Positions 33,920 through 46,256 of a DNA stretch of 64,000 bases are shown in pieces. Made by a program: the position numbers and the translations under genes. The notes under the pieces are model-generated. The model had not been told where the DNA came from. It ran no database searches and worked only from the letters and a program-made list of their open reading frames with translations. Positions within the stretch are counted from its first letter, which is position 1, and the number at the start of each line of letters is the position of its first letter. Source of the stretch: Isoetes taiwanensis (taxonomy: Eukaryota; Streptophyta; Lycopodiopsida; Isoetales; Isoetaceae); contig JAJEKV010000010.1 of the NCBI GenBank assembly GCA_021234155.1, positions 23,152,833 through 23,216,832 on the forward strand, in the 5' to 3' direction.

Positions 33920-35110
33920 TACGTGGTGTTTGCTTCTTGAACTCAGATCCGCTTTGTTGATTGTCGCTTTACGTGTGATGAAATGTTTTGAGATCGAAAA
34001 CCATTAACCAAGGTAGGTAATGGAGTGCCATCTAACTCTGCCCATTGGAAAAACGCCGGGTCTAACCACTTGAACAATTTGATAAGGGCCAAGCCAACGA
34101 AACTTGAGTTTACACGGAAAATTTTTGTACACGGAATCATAAAGAAGAACCAAATCGCCTTCTTTGAATGTTTTTGTCTTGGGCGTTTGTCATGTAAAGA
34201 TTTTTGCAACCGTTGTCCATGAAGAACACCTAATATAAGCATCCCTTCAAAGTTCATCCAACTGTTCTAATTGATAGACCCTTTCTTTGAGTGCAGCCAG
34301 GTGGATTATGAGCGATAGCCGATTGAAAACGAGTGTTGGAAGGATGTATTCAAACGGCATGAGAGCTTCCCGACCATAAACCAATTTAAAAGGAGTGTGA
34401 CCGTAGCAATCTTGAAACAAGTATTGTAGGCCCAAAGAACAAACGAGGGAAGTTTTGTCCGCCACCAGGCGGGAAGCGTCACAAATTTTCTTGAGAATGG
34501 TGACCGAGTTTTGTTGGTGCTTTACGCCAACCCATTACCTTGAGGATAGTAAGGTGTGCTCTTGTGATGATGTATCGAGAGATAATAATCATTCGACTCC
34601 TTGATAGTATGATTGATGAAATGGACACCACGATCACCGACCAGCTCGGGTAGGCAGCGAATCGCTGCGTGATAATTTGTTGATAGAGGACCCTAGTGCT
34701 TGCTGCAGCGTGTTGTCCGGAAGTGCACAAGCTTCCGCCCATTTGGTAGCGTGAGTCGGTGAGAACCGTATCGTAACGGGACGGGTGTCTGCCGCTGGGG
34801 AGGATCTATAGGTCCCACAAAGTCCATTCCCCATTTGCCGGAAGGGAAGTGGCGCGGCGGCCGGTGTCAAGGGAAGAGCGCCACGGGCGTGGGGCCCCAC
34901 CCGGGGCAAGCGTCCACGCGTGTGGGCGTGGGCGTGAGCATCTTTGAAGAGCGTGGGCCAAAAAATACCCAAATAGAAGGATTTTGGCGCGTCGCGCGGG
35001 TGTCACCATGAAAATGACCACCACCTAGCCCTTGATGAGCTTCTCGAACAATATCGGAACTTCATGAGGTAGAACACGGCGTCGAAGGATGGTGTCCTTA
35101 CCCTTTTGTA
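33920..35110 (-). pseudogene. Integrase of the second Ty3 element
   Basis: Successive minus-strand frames give GIFWPTLFKDAHAHTR (zinc-binding region, about 34970-34900), HATKWAEACALPDNT of the catalytic core, a NGWRKAPTKLG-type string after the core, then YGHTPFKLVYGREALMPFEY and a C-terminal module (LHGQRLQKSLHDKRPRQKH) to about 33943. Order and spacing fit integrase, which inserts element DNA. At least four frame changes are present. No chromodomain follows. Confidence 0.8.
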
Positions 35111-35299
35111 GAGATGTCCCAAGCAACCATGGTGTAGTCACGGACCTCGTGAGGAGAAATTGATGGCGGCAGGATTGTCGCTGGCGGAGAGAGCCGTCTC
35201 GCCTTTACGGTGGAAGAGCACCCGTGAGGAGGTACCGCTGAAAAATCATGGAACCAATGTGGTGTTGCCGTGACTAAAAAGAGCCGAAAGCATCGAAAG

Positions 35300-36560
35300 G
35301 CGCCACGAGACTCCAGTTGAGGGATCATCCGTGGTGGATGCGTGAAAGATAATCCGGGGCGACATGAGATTTGCCTACCCTTATGAACAATTTCAAAAGG
35401 GCAAATTCTTGAGAAGAAGGACCCAACGAAAGCAATGCGCCCGTGGGCGTGGACTTGTTGATCAAATAAAGGAGTGCTTGGTGGTCCACAAAGAACTTGA
35501 TTTGACTGCCCAAAAGGTAGTGACGGAAGCGTTGGACACTGAAAAATGAGACCCAAAGCTTCACGCCTGCGGCAGATTAGTTGCGCCAGCGAATTGAGTT
35601 TTTCGCTGGCGTAGCGATTTGGTTTGTCGATTAATGCGCATCATATTCTTGAGAAAGAACGGCTCCAATAGCAAACGCCGGTGACATCTACATGAACATG
35701 AAAGGGCTTGTCCCATTGAGGAGGAACAAGAACCGTGCACCGAGTAAGCAAAAGCTTCAATTTGTTGAAAGCGAAGATCCGCCTGGGAATTCCAAGCCCG
35801 GTGGATTAGTCACCCGTGAGTTTATGAATGGGATCTGCAATGGCTGCTAGTCCAGGTATGAAGGTGGAGTAATAATTGACCTTACCCAGGAAAGAGCGTG
35901 TCTCCTTGATATTGGCTGGTGCTTGAGCCTTGAGCACACAAAATCGATTTTGGCGGGATGCGTGGTGATACCCCTTTCTTATCGACAACATGGCTCTAAC
36001 GGAACACCGTAGAGGTGACACAAAAGGTGCATTTCTCAGGATTGAGACTAATGCCGGACTCATCACATTTCTGGAAGACGAGTTCCAATTTATCCAAATG
36101 GTCAGCCATGGAACTGTAGGCAGAGAAGTCATCTTGAAAAATTTGCAAGAAGGGATGTTCCTTCATGAAATCATGAAAACCGAGAGCATGATGCGTTGAA
36201 ACGCGTTGATGGAGAGTTTGATAATCTAAAAGGAACCACCTTGTAGGCAAAAGTGCCCTACGGGGTGGTGAAAGTAGTCTTGAGTTGATCAGATTCTTTG
36301 ATTGACATCTGATTGTAGCCGAAAAAAACCATCCATGAAGGAGTACATCTCATGTCCAACCACTTCTTCCGAACCCGGGTGCGTGAAGGGAAGTGGAAAA
36401 TGATCACGCCCGTGGTGGCACGATTGAGTTTCCTGTAGTCCACCGCACGCGGATCTTACCATTGTGTTTGAGGGCAATGACGATGGGGCTCACCCATTGA
36501 GAATGTTTGACCTCATAGATCAAACCTGCAGCAAGGAGTTTGTCAATTTCGCCTTGACGC
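35300..36560 (-). pseudogene. pol: Reverse transcriptase and RNase H of the second Ty3 element
   Basis: Reads EIDKLLAAGLIYEVKHSQWV, then DYRKLNRATT, SWMVFFGYNQMSIKESDQLK and LQIFQDDFSAYSSMADHL. The thumb is ETRSFLGKVNYYSTFIPGL, and RNase H shows FRHYLLGSQIKFFVDHQALL to PDYLSRIHH. The catalytic loop reads FQDD where Ty3 elements usually have Y-x-DD; both aspartates remain. Frames change between these blocks. The domain order and the RNase H DHQAL motif make the assignment firm. Confidence 0.85.
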
Positions 36561-37049
36561 GATCCGCGGTAATTAGGGTTGAGCCGGCTGTCGTTGCTAA
36601 AACCGGGTCGCATCGATTTGGTAGGAATGGTGAGTTCCCCAAGCTTTTGTTGATTCCCAGAAGATCTCTCGTAACTCCGTGCGAAAATGTGTTTGAATTT
36701 TTGAGCGGCTTGAGCGGCCTGATTACGATAAGGAGCCGGAAGATTTGCGACAATGCGGAGCGGGTTGATTGTTGCCCACGTCCACAATCTCAACTTCGAG
36801 TCCGAATATGGGGTATTACTTCGGCATCCCGGACAATGTGTGCGTGGAGGTTGGAGCATAACCGATGCGTGGCACTTTGCGTGGTGAAAAGAGGGGTTGC
36901 TCGGTTTCATCCGCCAGAGGTTGCTTCATGACGGCGTGTACATCAACGGGGAGTTGCGGGGAGGTTCAGCATCTGAAAAGTGATCAACACGTTGGATTCG
37001 ATTGCAAGGAGCCGTAAGGGTCAAACAAAGCGACCCGCGGCTGTCCCGA

Positions 37050-37600
37050 TCAAGAGTCATTTCTCCCCAAGGATCGGCATATTCGGGTAGGATGACGAGG
37101 CGCACTTCGCAGTGGAGCCCCGAACTTGATAAATATTCCGAGCTTCTTCGAATGCATGGTCCGCGAGAGAGGGTTCCGCATGTTCAACGAAATGATCCCC
37201 GCCTGCTTGCAAGTCCATGGTGGCATTGAGGTGACCATCGCTGATGACTAATCGGTCCGTGGCCCAAAGAATGGATACTCTTGGCCCGGCGGAGAAAAGG
37301 TCCGCCGACCAACATTTCATAGTCACCGGATCTTCGCCCGACTTTCCAAACTCAAATTCCATGGGGAAGCGGAGATCACCGATGTTGATGTGAAGAAGAG
37401 GTGTGATGCCTTGAGGTCGCGGATATGGCCATTAGCCAACTTGATGTCATATGGGGCAACGAAAGAGTTGTGTGATGCCCATTTGTTTGCGGAGTTTATC
37501 CGCGATGAGATTGACCTGCGCTACCTCCATCTATTTGAACATGGTTGACTTGGCGATTACCCAATCGTGGCATGGACCGTGGGTGTAGAGGTAGCCACGG
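37050..37600 (-). pseudogene. Protease region of the second Ty3 element
   Basis: On the minus strand near 37530 the sequence reads VNHVQIDGGSAQVNLIADKL, the D-G-G-S form of the aspartic protease active site seen in several plant Ty3 lineages. Downstream is INIGDLRFPMEFEFGKSGED and further beta-strand-like sequence. Frames are broken between the blocks. Confidence 0.6.
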
Positions 37601-38029
37601 CCCCAACTAAAACAGTTGGGAGTGGTAACCGGTCCTTGAGAGCGTGACGAAGTTTCAAAATGGTTGCCAAGCTTAAAGGAATTTTGATCTTGGCTAGCTC
37701 CTCTTGGAGTTCTAAAGGCACATGAGAAAAAGGATCTGGCTGGGTTCCACCGGTGCCGGAGTCGCGTGGTAGTGAAGCGGCAACTTCTTTGAGTAAGTCA
37801 ACCTCTGCAGCAATATTGGGATACGCCCGAGGCGTGGAGGTTGAGATGTGGAAGGTGTATCTTGTCTTTGTTGAGCTCGGTGGTGGCATGAACATTTGCC
37901 AATGTCGCGGCCTTCAGCAGGCTTGCATGAGGTTCAAAATGCTTTGGCGAACTTTTGGCATGACATGTGGCATGAGCTTCTCAAGTCGTGCAAAGTGAAC
38001 CTTTTTTCGTCCTCATGAGGAATGGTGTC

Positions 38030-39720
38030 AACCGCAAAGGCGGGTTCGCGTGCCATTCGAATAATGGTCAAGGGGCGTGATGCCTTGGTCCGGCGTGAAA
38101 CTAAACCAACCCAATTTGACTACCGGACTGGAGGGATTAAGTGCCCGAAAAATTTCCTCCTGTGCTTGTTGATCCAAATGAGGTTGATTTGCCGGAGCTG
38201 GTTGATAGCGCGTGATTCTTGGCTCTTGGTGGCTTCTTAAGAACTGGTCTCGGGCCTTGTTTGCCATTAGCAATCCAGAGTTGGTAAGCCGTGAGGCGGA
38301 CCGATGTGGTCTGATTTGTGCCAGGAAGCTGTACCTGAACTTGTGGAAGTTGAGGACACGCCGTGGTGGTATGACCCCATTCTTGACAGTGATAACACTG
38401 AGCTTTAGAAGGATCAAAAGGAGTACGTGGGTTGGGTCCCCGTTGTTGCTCCCCTTTGCTGATAGAGTTGAGTGGGTTGCACCGAAGTGGTGGTTTGCCG
38501 ATAGTGCGATTGTTGCTGAGGTGTGGTTTGCACTTGATAAACCATTTTGTTGCGGAACGGTGTGGGATGAGTGCGAGTGCACTCTTCCGTGGCATGATTG
38601 CACATGTTGCATCGCTTGCAATGAGGCGGGCCATTGGTGGAGTTGCACTCATTTGCCAAATGGCCTTGGTATTTGCAAATATGGCACCGTCGATCCGATT
38701 GCTGTGGATTAGCGTGTTGAGGCTGAATGTAGTCTGTGGAACCATGACAGTGGAATGAACGGGGAGCTCTTGAAGAGCCACGCCTCGGGAGGAAACATTG
38801 ACCGAAAGTGATTGACAAGGTCGATAGCCTGCTCCAAAGTCTTGGGGCGCAGTATTCATCATGAGTCGAATAGCCGGAGGAAGTCCTTGGAGAAACCGCA
38901 CCAAAATCGGCTCGTGTGGGGTACTCCTTGAGCTTACTTAGCGAATGTGAAGTCGATCCGCAAAATCCCGCGGACTGTGGGCTCTTGTTGAAGTTCATTG
39001 AGTTGCTTGAGATGAAGTTGATCATCATCCGTGGTCCCATAATGAGACAGAAAAGCAGTTCGCATTTCTGACCAGTCTTGTTTCCAATGGCTTTTGTTGG
39101 ACATGAGCCATTGATGAGGAGAGCCACGCAGGGTGGTGGAAAAGATGTGGAATTTCAGTTGAGGTTGCGCATGACCATTTAGGACAGCTAGAGCCTCAAA
39201 TTCTTCCATGTGGGCCTGAGCACTTTGGTCTAAGGGTTTGCCTTTAAATGTTGCCAAAGGTGGGATAAGTCAATTTCAGAGTCTGAAAGGTAGATGTGAA
39301 AGTGCTTGGCTGGACAGGAACAGTATAGTGAGGATATTGAGGTTGAGTTGGATGTGGCATGGTGCCTGAAGGACCCTGATGAAGGGGTGACTGCGGTTGA
39401 GGAACTGAAGTTGCTTGAGCATTGGTTTTGAGATCTGTAAGGTTGTAAACAGGAAGGGCAGTGGGAAATGTAGGGAAAGGATATTCCTGGGTAGGCGCAA
39501 AAAGAGACTTGTGGATATCCTTGCCCACCCGGGAGATGATGGTTGTGAAGGAAAAGGCGATGGCCCGAAGAATGATGGATGTAGGCATGTTCGTGTGTAT
39601 GAAAGTACGGTTGAGAAGGTTGAGCCCGATAGGGCTCCCCGAGCAGTGATGAGGTGGACTGAGGTTGTGAGCAATGTTTGCACGCTTTGGGGCGGGAACC
39701 GGGGCGAGACAGACAGACAC
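38030..39720 (-). pseudogene. gag: Gag of the second Ty3 element, three zinc knuckles
   Basis: The N-terminal part is Pro/Gln-rich (frame 39720-39244). The Gag core follows at 39257-38934 (FKGKPLDQSAQAHMEEFEAL, STTLRGSPHQWLMS, LKQLNELQQEPTV). Then come three perfect CX2CX4HX4C knuckles: CHICKYQGHLANEC and CKRCNMCNHATEEC (about 38680-38590), and CYHCQEWGHTTTAC (about 38400-38355). Three knuckles are more than the one or two common in plant Ty3 Gag. The protein would coat the element RNA. Several frame changes separate the blocks. Confidence 0.8.
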
Positions 39721-39930
39721 GAGGGGTTGGTGGCGCTGACCGAGCCCTAGACCTAAGATGGCCTCCCTCTATGTCATAAGCGTATCCATACATGTCGCGA
39801 AACAGCTTTCGACGCCGATGGCGCCAAGCGCAGAGGTCGTCGAGAAAGGAGTTCTTCCGGGCGCGAAAATTCTACGCACATGGCGGCGTAAGAAAGTAGG
39901 ATGGAATCGTACCAGCAAATGGCGGCATGT

Positions 39931-40499
39931 TGTTTGGGGTCCGGGTTCGAACTCCCGAAGACACCCTCCGTGGAGGACCCGTGGATCTAACAGAGAGTCC
40001 CGGACTATGTCACGCTGGATTTGCAAGAAGAGAAGAAGAAGAAAACGTAACAAATGAGAGGAAAATGATAAGCTTCCTTTATATCAATGATGAACATACA
40101 TGAGCTCTCGCAATAGAGAGAAGAACTGAAAGGAGACAAGACTCAAAACTCATCTAGAACTCATGTGCGAGCTCTAGTCATATATATAGTACAATGGCCT
40201 TGGGCCCAATATAGACACTCGACCGATCTCGGTGCCGACTCACGGAAGGAGGCCTGATTCTGTGAATGAATGTGGTGGTGCCTCTTGAAGTGCCTAGAAT
40301 CATCTTGTGGCCGACGCGGGCGGTGACGGGCCGTCACTTGTCTGAGCGGCGCCTCTTGATAGGCTTTGACTGCGTGGTCTGCTGCTTGGTCTTCTGCTGA
40401 GCCTTTGATGGCTGACCCGTGGCTGACTGAGGATCCTTGAGCTTGACCTGGTCTGTCGTATGCATGAATAGTCCTGTACCAGGAGGCACAGGACTAACA
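39931..40499 (-). repeat. 5' LTR of the second Ty3 element
   Basis: 569 bp, matching 29428-29988 and 17341-17920, with CACTT immediately outside at 40500-40504. Confidence 0.95.
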
Positions 40500-40504
40500 C
40501 ACTT

Positions 40505-41645
40505 TCTAATATGTTCACAATGTCATATATTCACAATGTTATATATCCTTCGTCTTTCAACACCTGCAAGTGCATAGTGCTGATTGGTGACAGATACCCA
40601 TATTTACAAAAAAATTTAATAGTGTAATTGGCAAAATGTCTGCCAAAAAATATAAATAGATCACACTCAAATATCTTGCTATTTCTTAACATTGCCAACA
40701 CCACAGACTAAGAAAAAAGAACGTCGAAGACAACTACAATATGACAAAAAAGAAGCTACGATATATCACCACCTATGAAGCTTCCATACTTCACATCAGT
40801 TACAACATGACCATAGATGAATGCCTATCTCTAAATAAAATCTAGAAAACAAGTTTGACCTTTCCCTTTCCTTATAAAGCCTCTGGCGTGCCTTTTTGCT
40901 AGTTTAAGTTGATTTCTTATGACTTTTGGGTTTCTACCTGCCGAAAAAACTTACCAATTTTCCAAAAATCGTTGCTATGGTTTTTTTTTTTCTTATTTCC
41001 ATTCTTATCTGGCAGAGAGCGCATGCTATACAGAGGAACCGACATGTATCGCCATGGCATCCACGAGGATCCGAACTTTTGAGCCAACCATTGATTCATT
41101 TCTAGAAGTATATGTTTCATAAAAGACTGCAAGTGAAATACCTCACTATGGAATAGTTTATTAAATTCACCATGTTCAGGCTGTTATTTCCATGATACTG
41201 TGTAAATGATCACAAAATGAGGATAGGTTGCTCCTATTGGGAGCTAATAACATATATTACTTAATACACACCATTTTGAACATATCAACGTTCATGTGCA
41301 ATTACTTACTCCTATGATTTTGCTTGCCCTAGATACATGGCTGCAATTATAGTTTTATTTGTCTCACAACATAATTGTAAGACTCACAAAGACTTGGAAG
41401 ACGTAATGGGACAACTGCATGTGTTTAGGTAGTAAGGATACCCTTTTGCAAATTGCTATTGTAACAATTGTTTTTGCATCATGTCATCAAATCTATGTTG
41501 CGAGGATGCAAACTGCTGCGCTATATTAGTTTCTACTCTTCTAAGTCAACTTCCATTAAATTTAGAGGCCGATATCATACAAAACGGAAACATTCAAATT
41601 TACAACGAGTCATCTTTACAAGATCCAATGATCAATGATCTTTTC
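40505..41645. other. Intergenic; possible Helitron 5' end at about 40660
   Basis: Continuation of the sequence into which the Ty3 element inserted. On the minus strand TCTATTTATATTTTTTGGC begins at 40660 with A before it, acceptable for a Helitron 5' end, which would pair with the 3' end at 29048. Nothing else is recognised. Confidence 0.3.
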
Positions 41646-41825
41646 ATACACTACAACACAATAGGGTGTTTTTCGTCAGGTATAGCGTCAAACAAAATGA
41701 CGCTATGTGCATTCTCAAAGGCCCACTAAATGTCACGAGGTTGACGCTAAAAGTTCTATACTTTGATGTCGCATGGACGTCACCTTTTGCGTCAAGTTTT
41801 GCATCAAGGCTATATAACGCAAAAT

Positions 41826-42135
41826 TGACATAATGACTACGTTTGTGGCAATTGCAACGCATGTTTGTTTCAAGCTTACATCCCAATTATTCAATAATTG
41901 TGTCATATTTTCTATCATATTAGTCTCAACACAATGACTACATTTGTATCATTGCGTGGCATGTTTGTGTCAAGTTTACGTCCAAGTTATTCATTAATTG
42001 CCTCATATTTTCTATCATATTAGTCTCGACTCAATGATTACATTTGTGGCAATTGCGTAGCATGTTTGTGTCGAGCTTACATCCAGGTTTTCCAATAATT
42101 ATGTCATATTTTCTATAATATTAGTCTCCAATATA
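41826..42135. repeat. Subterminal tandem repeat, about 3 x 100 bp
   Basis: Three diverged units, each with TCATATTTTCTATCATATTA, an ATGA..ACATTTGTGGCAATTGCG-type stretch and GCATGTTTGTGTC. They lie within the left subterminal region of the CACTA element. Confidence 0.75.
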
Positions 42136-42504
42136 CAACTAAATCGTTACACCATATTGGCATCCTTATCTTGCATAGGTCGACATCCTTTTTGTCATAT
42201 TTGTAACTCCCTTATAACATGTTTGATATCTTTTCGTTAAGAAACTTATAACGAACCTATTTTGTTATTACAAAGATGATTGTGACCTTCAATTACATGG
42301 TCATGACAAACTAGTTTTCTTTTTGTAATATTTGAGTAACAAATTTTAGTCAATATGTAGGCCCTTTTGTGACATCTACATTTTGATTTTATAAGCACAT
42401 ATAATATCATTGACAAATTTGTGTCCAAATCACAAGTCCTTTTGTGGCAATTCTACATTCAATTTTTGCCATTTTTCTCTTTCATCAATAGGTCATGTTG
42501 TTTT

Positions 42505-42600
42505 GAAAAAGCTTTTTTGGGAATCGAACCCAAACAAGTCCATTCAGCCTCTCCAAAATGCATGGTAAGCAAAAGATTGAGCATTTAGCCAGCAGGAATT
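42505..42600 (-). other. tRNA-like fragment
   Basis: The minus strand contains a perfect Pol III B box, GGTTCGATTCC, inside a 5-bp T-arm-like stem (TTGGG/CCCAA). A matching acceptor stem and anticodon arm are not found, so this is a tRNA-derived relic, not a tRNA gene. Confidence 0.3.
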
Positions 42601-44087
42601 TTCGAACGATAGTATTGCAGCACCTCACTTAATCCTATGTTGCATTCAGATGACATGATGCAGCCCTGCAACGAGTTAAAATTTCCATCACAAAGAAGAG
42701 CCTTTTCTACCTTTCTGAGCAATCATAGACAAGATTTGTTTTAGTAATCCTTCCATCCAATTGCACTCAGTTGGTCATATATGATACTGCTGCAAGCAAA
42801 CAAATCCCTTTGTTGCTATAATTTGCACTTGAACAGCTTAGAAAATTTTAGAATAGAATAGAACACCCCCTAAATATAAAGTTCATGGGGAAAGGGAGCA
42901 TTAACATATGCATTCTTAGGTCTATTAAAAAACACTAACGTCACACAAATTAGATCGGCATGCTAGTAACCTTTATTATATAGCCCTTCTATCATTTATT
43001 ATTACAACCTCAAAAACTCTTAAGTACCTGGGCAGCTTGTGTACCAACCTTCAGTATAGAATGTCCTTTTGGCATCAACAGTCTTGATTTATTGTGACCT
43101 GCTACACAAGTTAGTGTCTACAAACCAGCTCAATTACAAATTGGCAAAATTCTTCTGTCAAAGGCTGCTAGAGCCATTTGACCAGATTTTAAAAGCTACA
43201 GACCAGACACTATAGCTCTGCCCTAGTGGTTTAGCCTTTATATTCATGGCAATTATTCATGAAAAATTATGCCATATCATTAAGGATGAATTTGTTCACA
43301 AGGACGGATGAACAGAAAACAACACAAGTTTGACGGAATCTAGCCATTAACAATTTTAACCAGCCATGTTCATAATGCTTATTCTTCATCTATAGCAAAG
43401 CTGAAATGTCAAAATCGAAGAGAACAGAAGGTAAAATGCAAAATTAGCAATGATTGGTCTTTCCTTATTATAAAGTATGGGTGTTGTTACAACTAGTCTC
43501 TTACAGTAACAAATATAATCAATGATTCTAAATGGATATGCACTGACCTTATCATGGCTATGACAACCTTTTGTACTTTGTTCGCTTTGCCGCTGAAGCA
43601 GAGACAGAGATTTTACACCACAATCTAAATCCTAAAACAAAAGCAATAGGAAAGTGCATCATAGAAGCAAAATATAAACTTGAAAAGAAAACCTTGAAAG
43701 AGAACTCAATATGACCTTACCAAGGAATTACAAACGAACCAACTGCAATGCCGTTTACCTATAGAAGAAGAGGACGTAAAAGGAATAAAGGAAAGAATGG
43801 CTACTCAAAACACTATTCTGCTCCATTTATCCACCACATTCTGCAAAAAAAAAAAAATGGAAAGAAAAGAAATGATTAAACTAGAACATAAATCAAGAAA
43901 AGATATGACTAATTCAGTGGGCAAAAACATACCACGTAACACTTGTTTCATGTCCATAGCCCATTTCCACAAAGAAAGAGACTATTGTTATCACAACGAA
44001 CAGGGCAATAACTAGCTTCCTTACCTGTTAACTTTTGTTAATGTCTCGTCTCATGGGCAGAAAACATAAAAACTTGCAATAGAGTTA

Positions 44088-44219
44088 CTCCTCTTAAATG
44101 ACGCGTAGACTGTAGTGGCTTACGCTGAGACTTGTCAAAATCGGCAGATCTGAAAATATCCCTGCTCTTGTATCCTGGGTGAAACACACTGCGCCAAATG
44201 ATCTCCATTTCTCTCGAGC
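44088..44219 (-). pseudogene. DRM1/ARP-like (auxin-repressed/dormancy) gene fragment
   Basis: The minus strand reads REMEIIWRSVFHPGYKS followed by RDIFRSADFDKSQRKP, matching the conserved W-R-S-V-F-H-P-G...FDKP block of the plant dormancy/auxin-associated (DRM1/ARP) family. A splice acceptor (TGTATGCAG) precedes it at 44220-44228, and a possible upstream exon rich in Ser/Pro (DSSSSLRPTSPATSSG) lies at about 44296-44355. Only part of the gene is present, inside the CACTA element, which suggests capture. The function of DRM1/ARP proteins is poorly known. Confidence 0.55.
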
Positions 44220-45666
44220 CTGCATACAAAAAAAAGGAAGCATTTCACCCTAAATCCTAAACCGAAACAAACTCAACGTGAGCAAATGGTTTACCAGATG
44301 ATGTAGCGGGTGATGTAGGCCGCAAAGAGCTGGAGGAGTCTTCAAAAAGCGAGTAATCCTTAGCAGAGAAAGCTCATTCGATTTAACCCAGCCAACTAAT
44401 ATTCACTGTGCCTCCTTCCCGCATCTCTGAACAAGGAACAAACCATCAAATGATTAGAAACTATTGAAAATTTGCATGCAAACTTAGAGGAAGCGGCCAA
44501 GACCTCTGGCGCTAGAGCACCTTCCGCTGGAGCTCCAACAAGCCGACTGCAAAAATGCCAAGTAGAAGGCGGGAGAGTTAGGTATGTTTGAATTGAACGG
44601 GGATGAAAAAAAGGAAAAAAAAAAAAAAAAAAAAAAACCATCTTATGTTTCGATTTCATCTCTTTATTATTGCTCTTTCTTAATTTTTTCTCACCAGTTA
44701 TATACAAGATCTAGGCTACTCACAAGAATCTAAGAAATACACTATGTATAGGATTATACATGCACCAAAGATGGCTCTTATAATATAGCAAAATCAATAT
44801 AATTGAATATATGCAAAAGAACATCACATATGATGCTTTTCACATCAACAATTTACGAGACTTGAACACTATTATAAACAATGCAAAGGTGACCATGGGC
44901 ATCATTAGTAGCAATTAAAACTTGAGTATGTAGAATATTGTTTTGCCACAGGGTTTCAATGTCCCATTACATTGCTAAAAGCATAGATACATGTACCATG
45001 CATTTGTTGTAGGACACCGAAATTCAAAATGGGCATCATCCTTGCATTAACTATATGTTTATCTGGGACAAGAAAAAATAGCTAAAATATGAAAAGTGAA
45101 GAGATATATAGCAAGAATGTATTTTAATCCATTGACGCACTTAATACAAGCTATCATCTTATTTCAAGCGCCTTATACCAAATAGGTTCTAGATCCTATT
45201 TGGAATAACAATGTAACAAGTTGGAAGTTTTTACCTGCAATAAGTAACAATGTTCATATTAAAGAAAAACTAACCTTTTATCCCAGAGTATTTGTTGTCA
45301 AAATAGAAACCTAACATTGTTGTTAGACTGCTTGAAGACTCCAATTGAAGAAGATTCATCTCAAGGTCAAAGTAAGATCGACATTCCAGCTTTTCCTAGT
45401 TAGAGTTGAAGGTCGAGGTCAACCAAAATTACTTTTAAGTTCTTGAAGTTCCCCTTGTTTCATTCCTTGCCAAATTCTTAAACTAGCATCCTACAAGCCT
45501 TAGTCACGCAAGTCAACGAAGGAATTTACTATGCATAACAAATGATTCTCAATTGTCGTGTATGGGGTGAGGGCTCGTGATTCTTCGACCTCTACTCACA
45601 ATCATGGGGGAATTTGCCACATAGGAATTGTTCTTTCCTCTTTCTTTTTTTCTTTTTGGGTTTTTC

Positions 45667-45709
45667 TTTTTTTTTTTTTTTTTTTTTTTTTTTGGGGGGG
45701 GGGGGGGGG
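45667..45709. repeat. T27-G16 homopolymer junction
   Basis: Twenty-seven T (45667-45693) directly followed by sixteen G (45694-45709). Possibly a transposon tail or a cloning/assembly-prone tract. Confidence 0.9.
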
Positions 45710-45849
45710 TGTAGTTACAGTCATTTGAGTTAGACTTCCAATCCCCCTTTTTGCCAAAAAATTCAACATCCCATTTCACTATTCTCTCTCCAAACTTCAA
45801 TTTGATCAAAGGCTAGAGAGCTAAAGTCAACTTTAGATTTCGCTAGGTA

Positions 45850-45899
45850 AAATTACAAAAGGCCACTATTAGCATACTAATAGTGGCCTTTTGTAATTT
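45850..45899. repeat. Perfect 23-bp inverted repeat with 4-nt loop
   Basis: Arms 45850-45872 and 45877-45899 are exact reverse complements around the loop CATA. The centre of each arm is GGCCACTATTAG or its complement. It could extrude as a cruciform or fold as an RNA hairpin. It may be a minimal foldback element or a young small-RNA source. Confidence 0.85.
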
Positions 45900-46256
45900 G
45901 TTGGAGCATCTTTGTCATGTAAAACTTTGGGGGAGGGGGGCGGGAGGGTAATAAGAATGTTGACAAACTGTAAAAATATACATCATAAAATATGTGCATG
46001 CTATGTGACTGTCAAAGGACATAACTGGGCCCGCATATCCATGACCTTCTAAAGGTATCTTATATTATAATGTTATTCAGTAAGTGTTGGACCCAGCCCT
46101 AGATCCAACGGCTAAGATTTGATCATTTTAATGGTTGAGATTTGATGTGGTTCACTGCCTATCTCGATTAGGGTTCGACGGCCCCGACGGTATCGAAGGT
46201 CTCTGCTCTGCCTTTGGCCTCCATGCTACTGCTGCTCTGCCCTTAGTCTCCCAGCT

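Larger units (their letters stand above)
29423..40504 (-). mobile_element. Second complete Ty3/gypsy element, 11.07 kb, with target duplication CACTT
   Basis: LTRs at 29428-29988 (3') and 39931-40499 (5') flank Gag, protease, RT, RNase H and integrase, all on the minus strand in Ty3/gypsy order. CACTT stands at 29423-29427 and 40500-40504. The polypurine tract abuts the 3' LTR (29989-30001). About 3.9 kb separate integrase from the 3' LTR and contain an extra ORF and an antisense module. There is no chromodomain, so the lineage is distinct from the element at 162-6245. No TGG primer site directly follows the 5' LTR; the nearest candidate is TGGTACGATTCC at about 39903-39914. Confidence 0.9.

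Noticed and set aside
17341-40499. A single tandem LTR-internal-LTR-internal-LTR retroelement formed by recombination
   Set aside because: The repeated unit includes 8.6 kb of unrelated flanking DNA and its junction lies inside the ORF3 region, so a segmental duplication explains it.
42505-42600. tRNA gene on the minus strand
   Set aside because: The T-arm is perfect, but acceptor and anticodon stems do not form, so it is only a tRNA-like relic.
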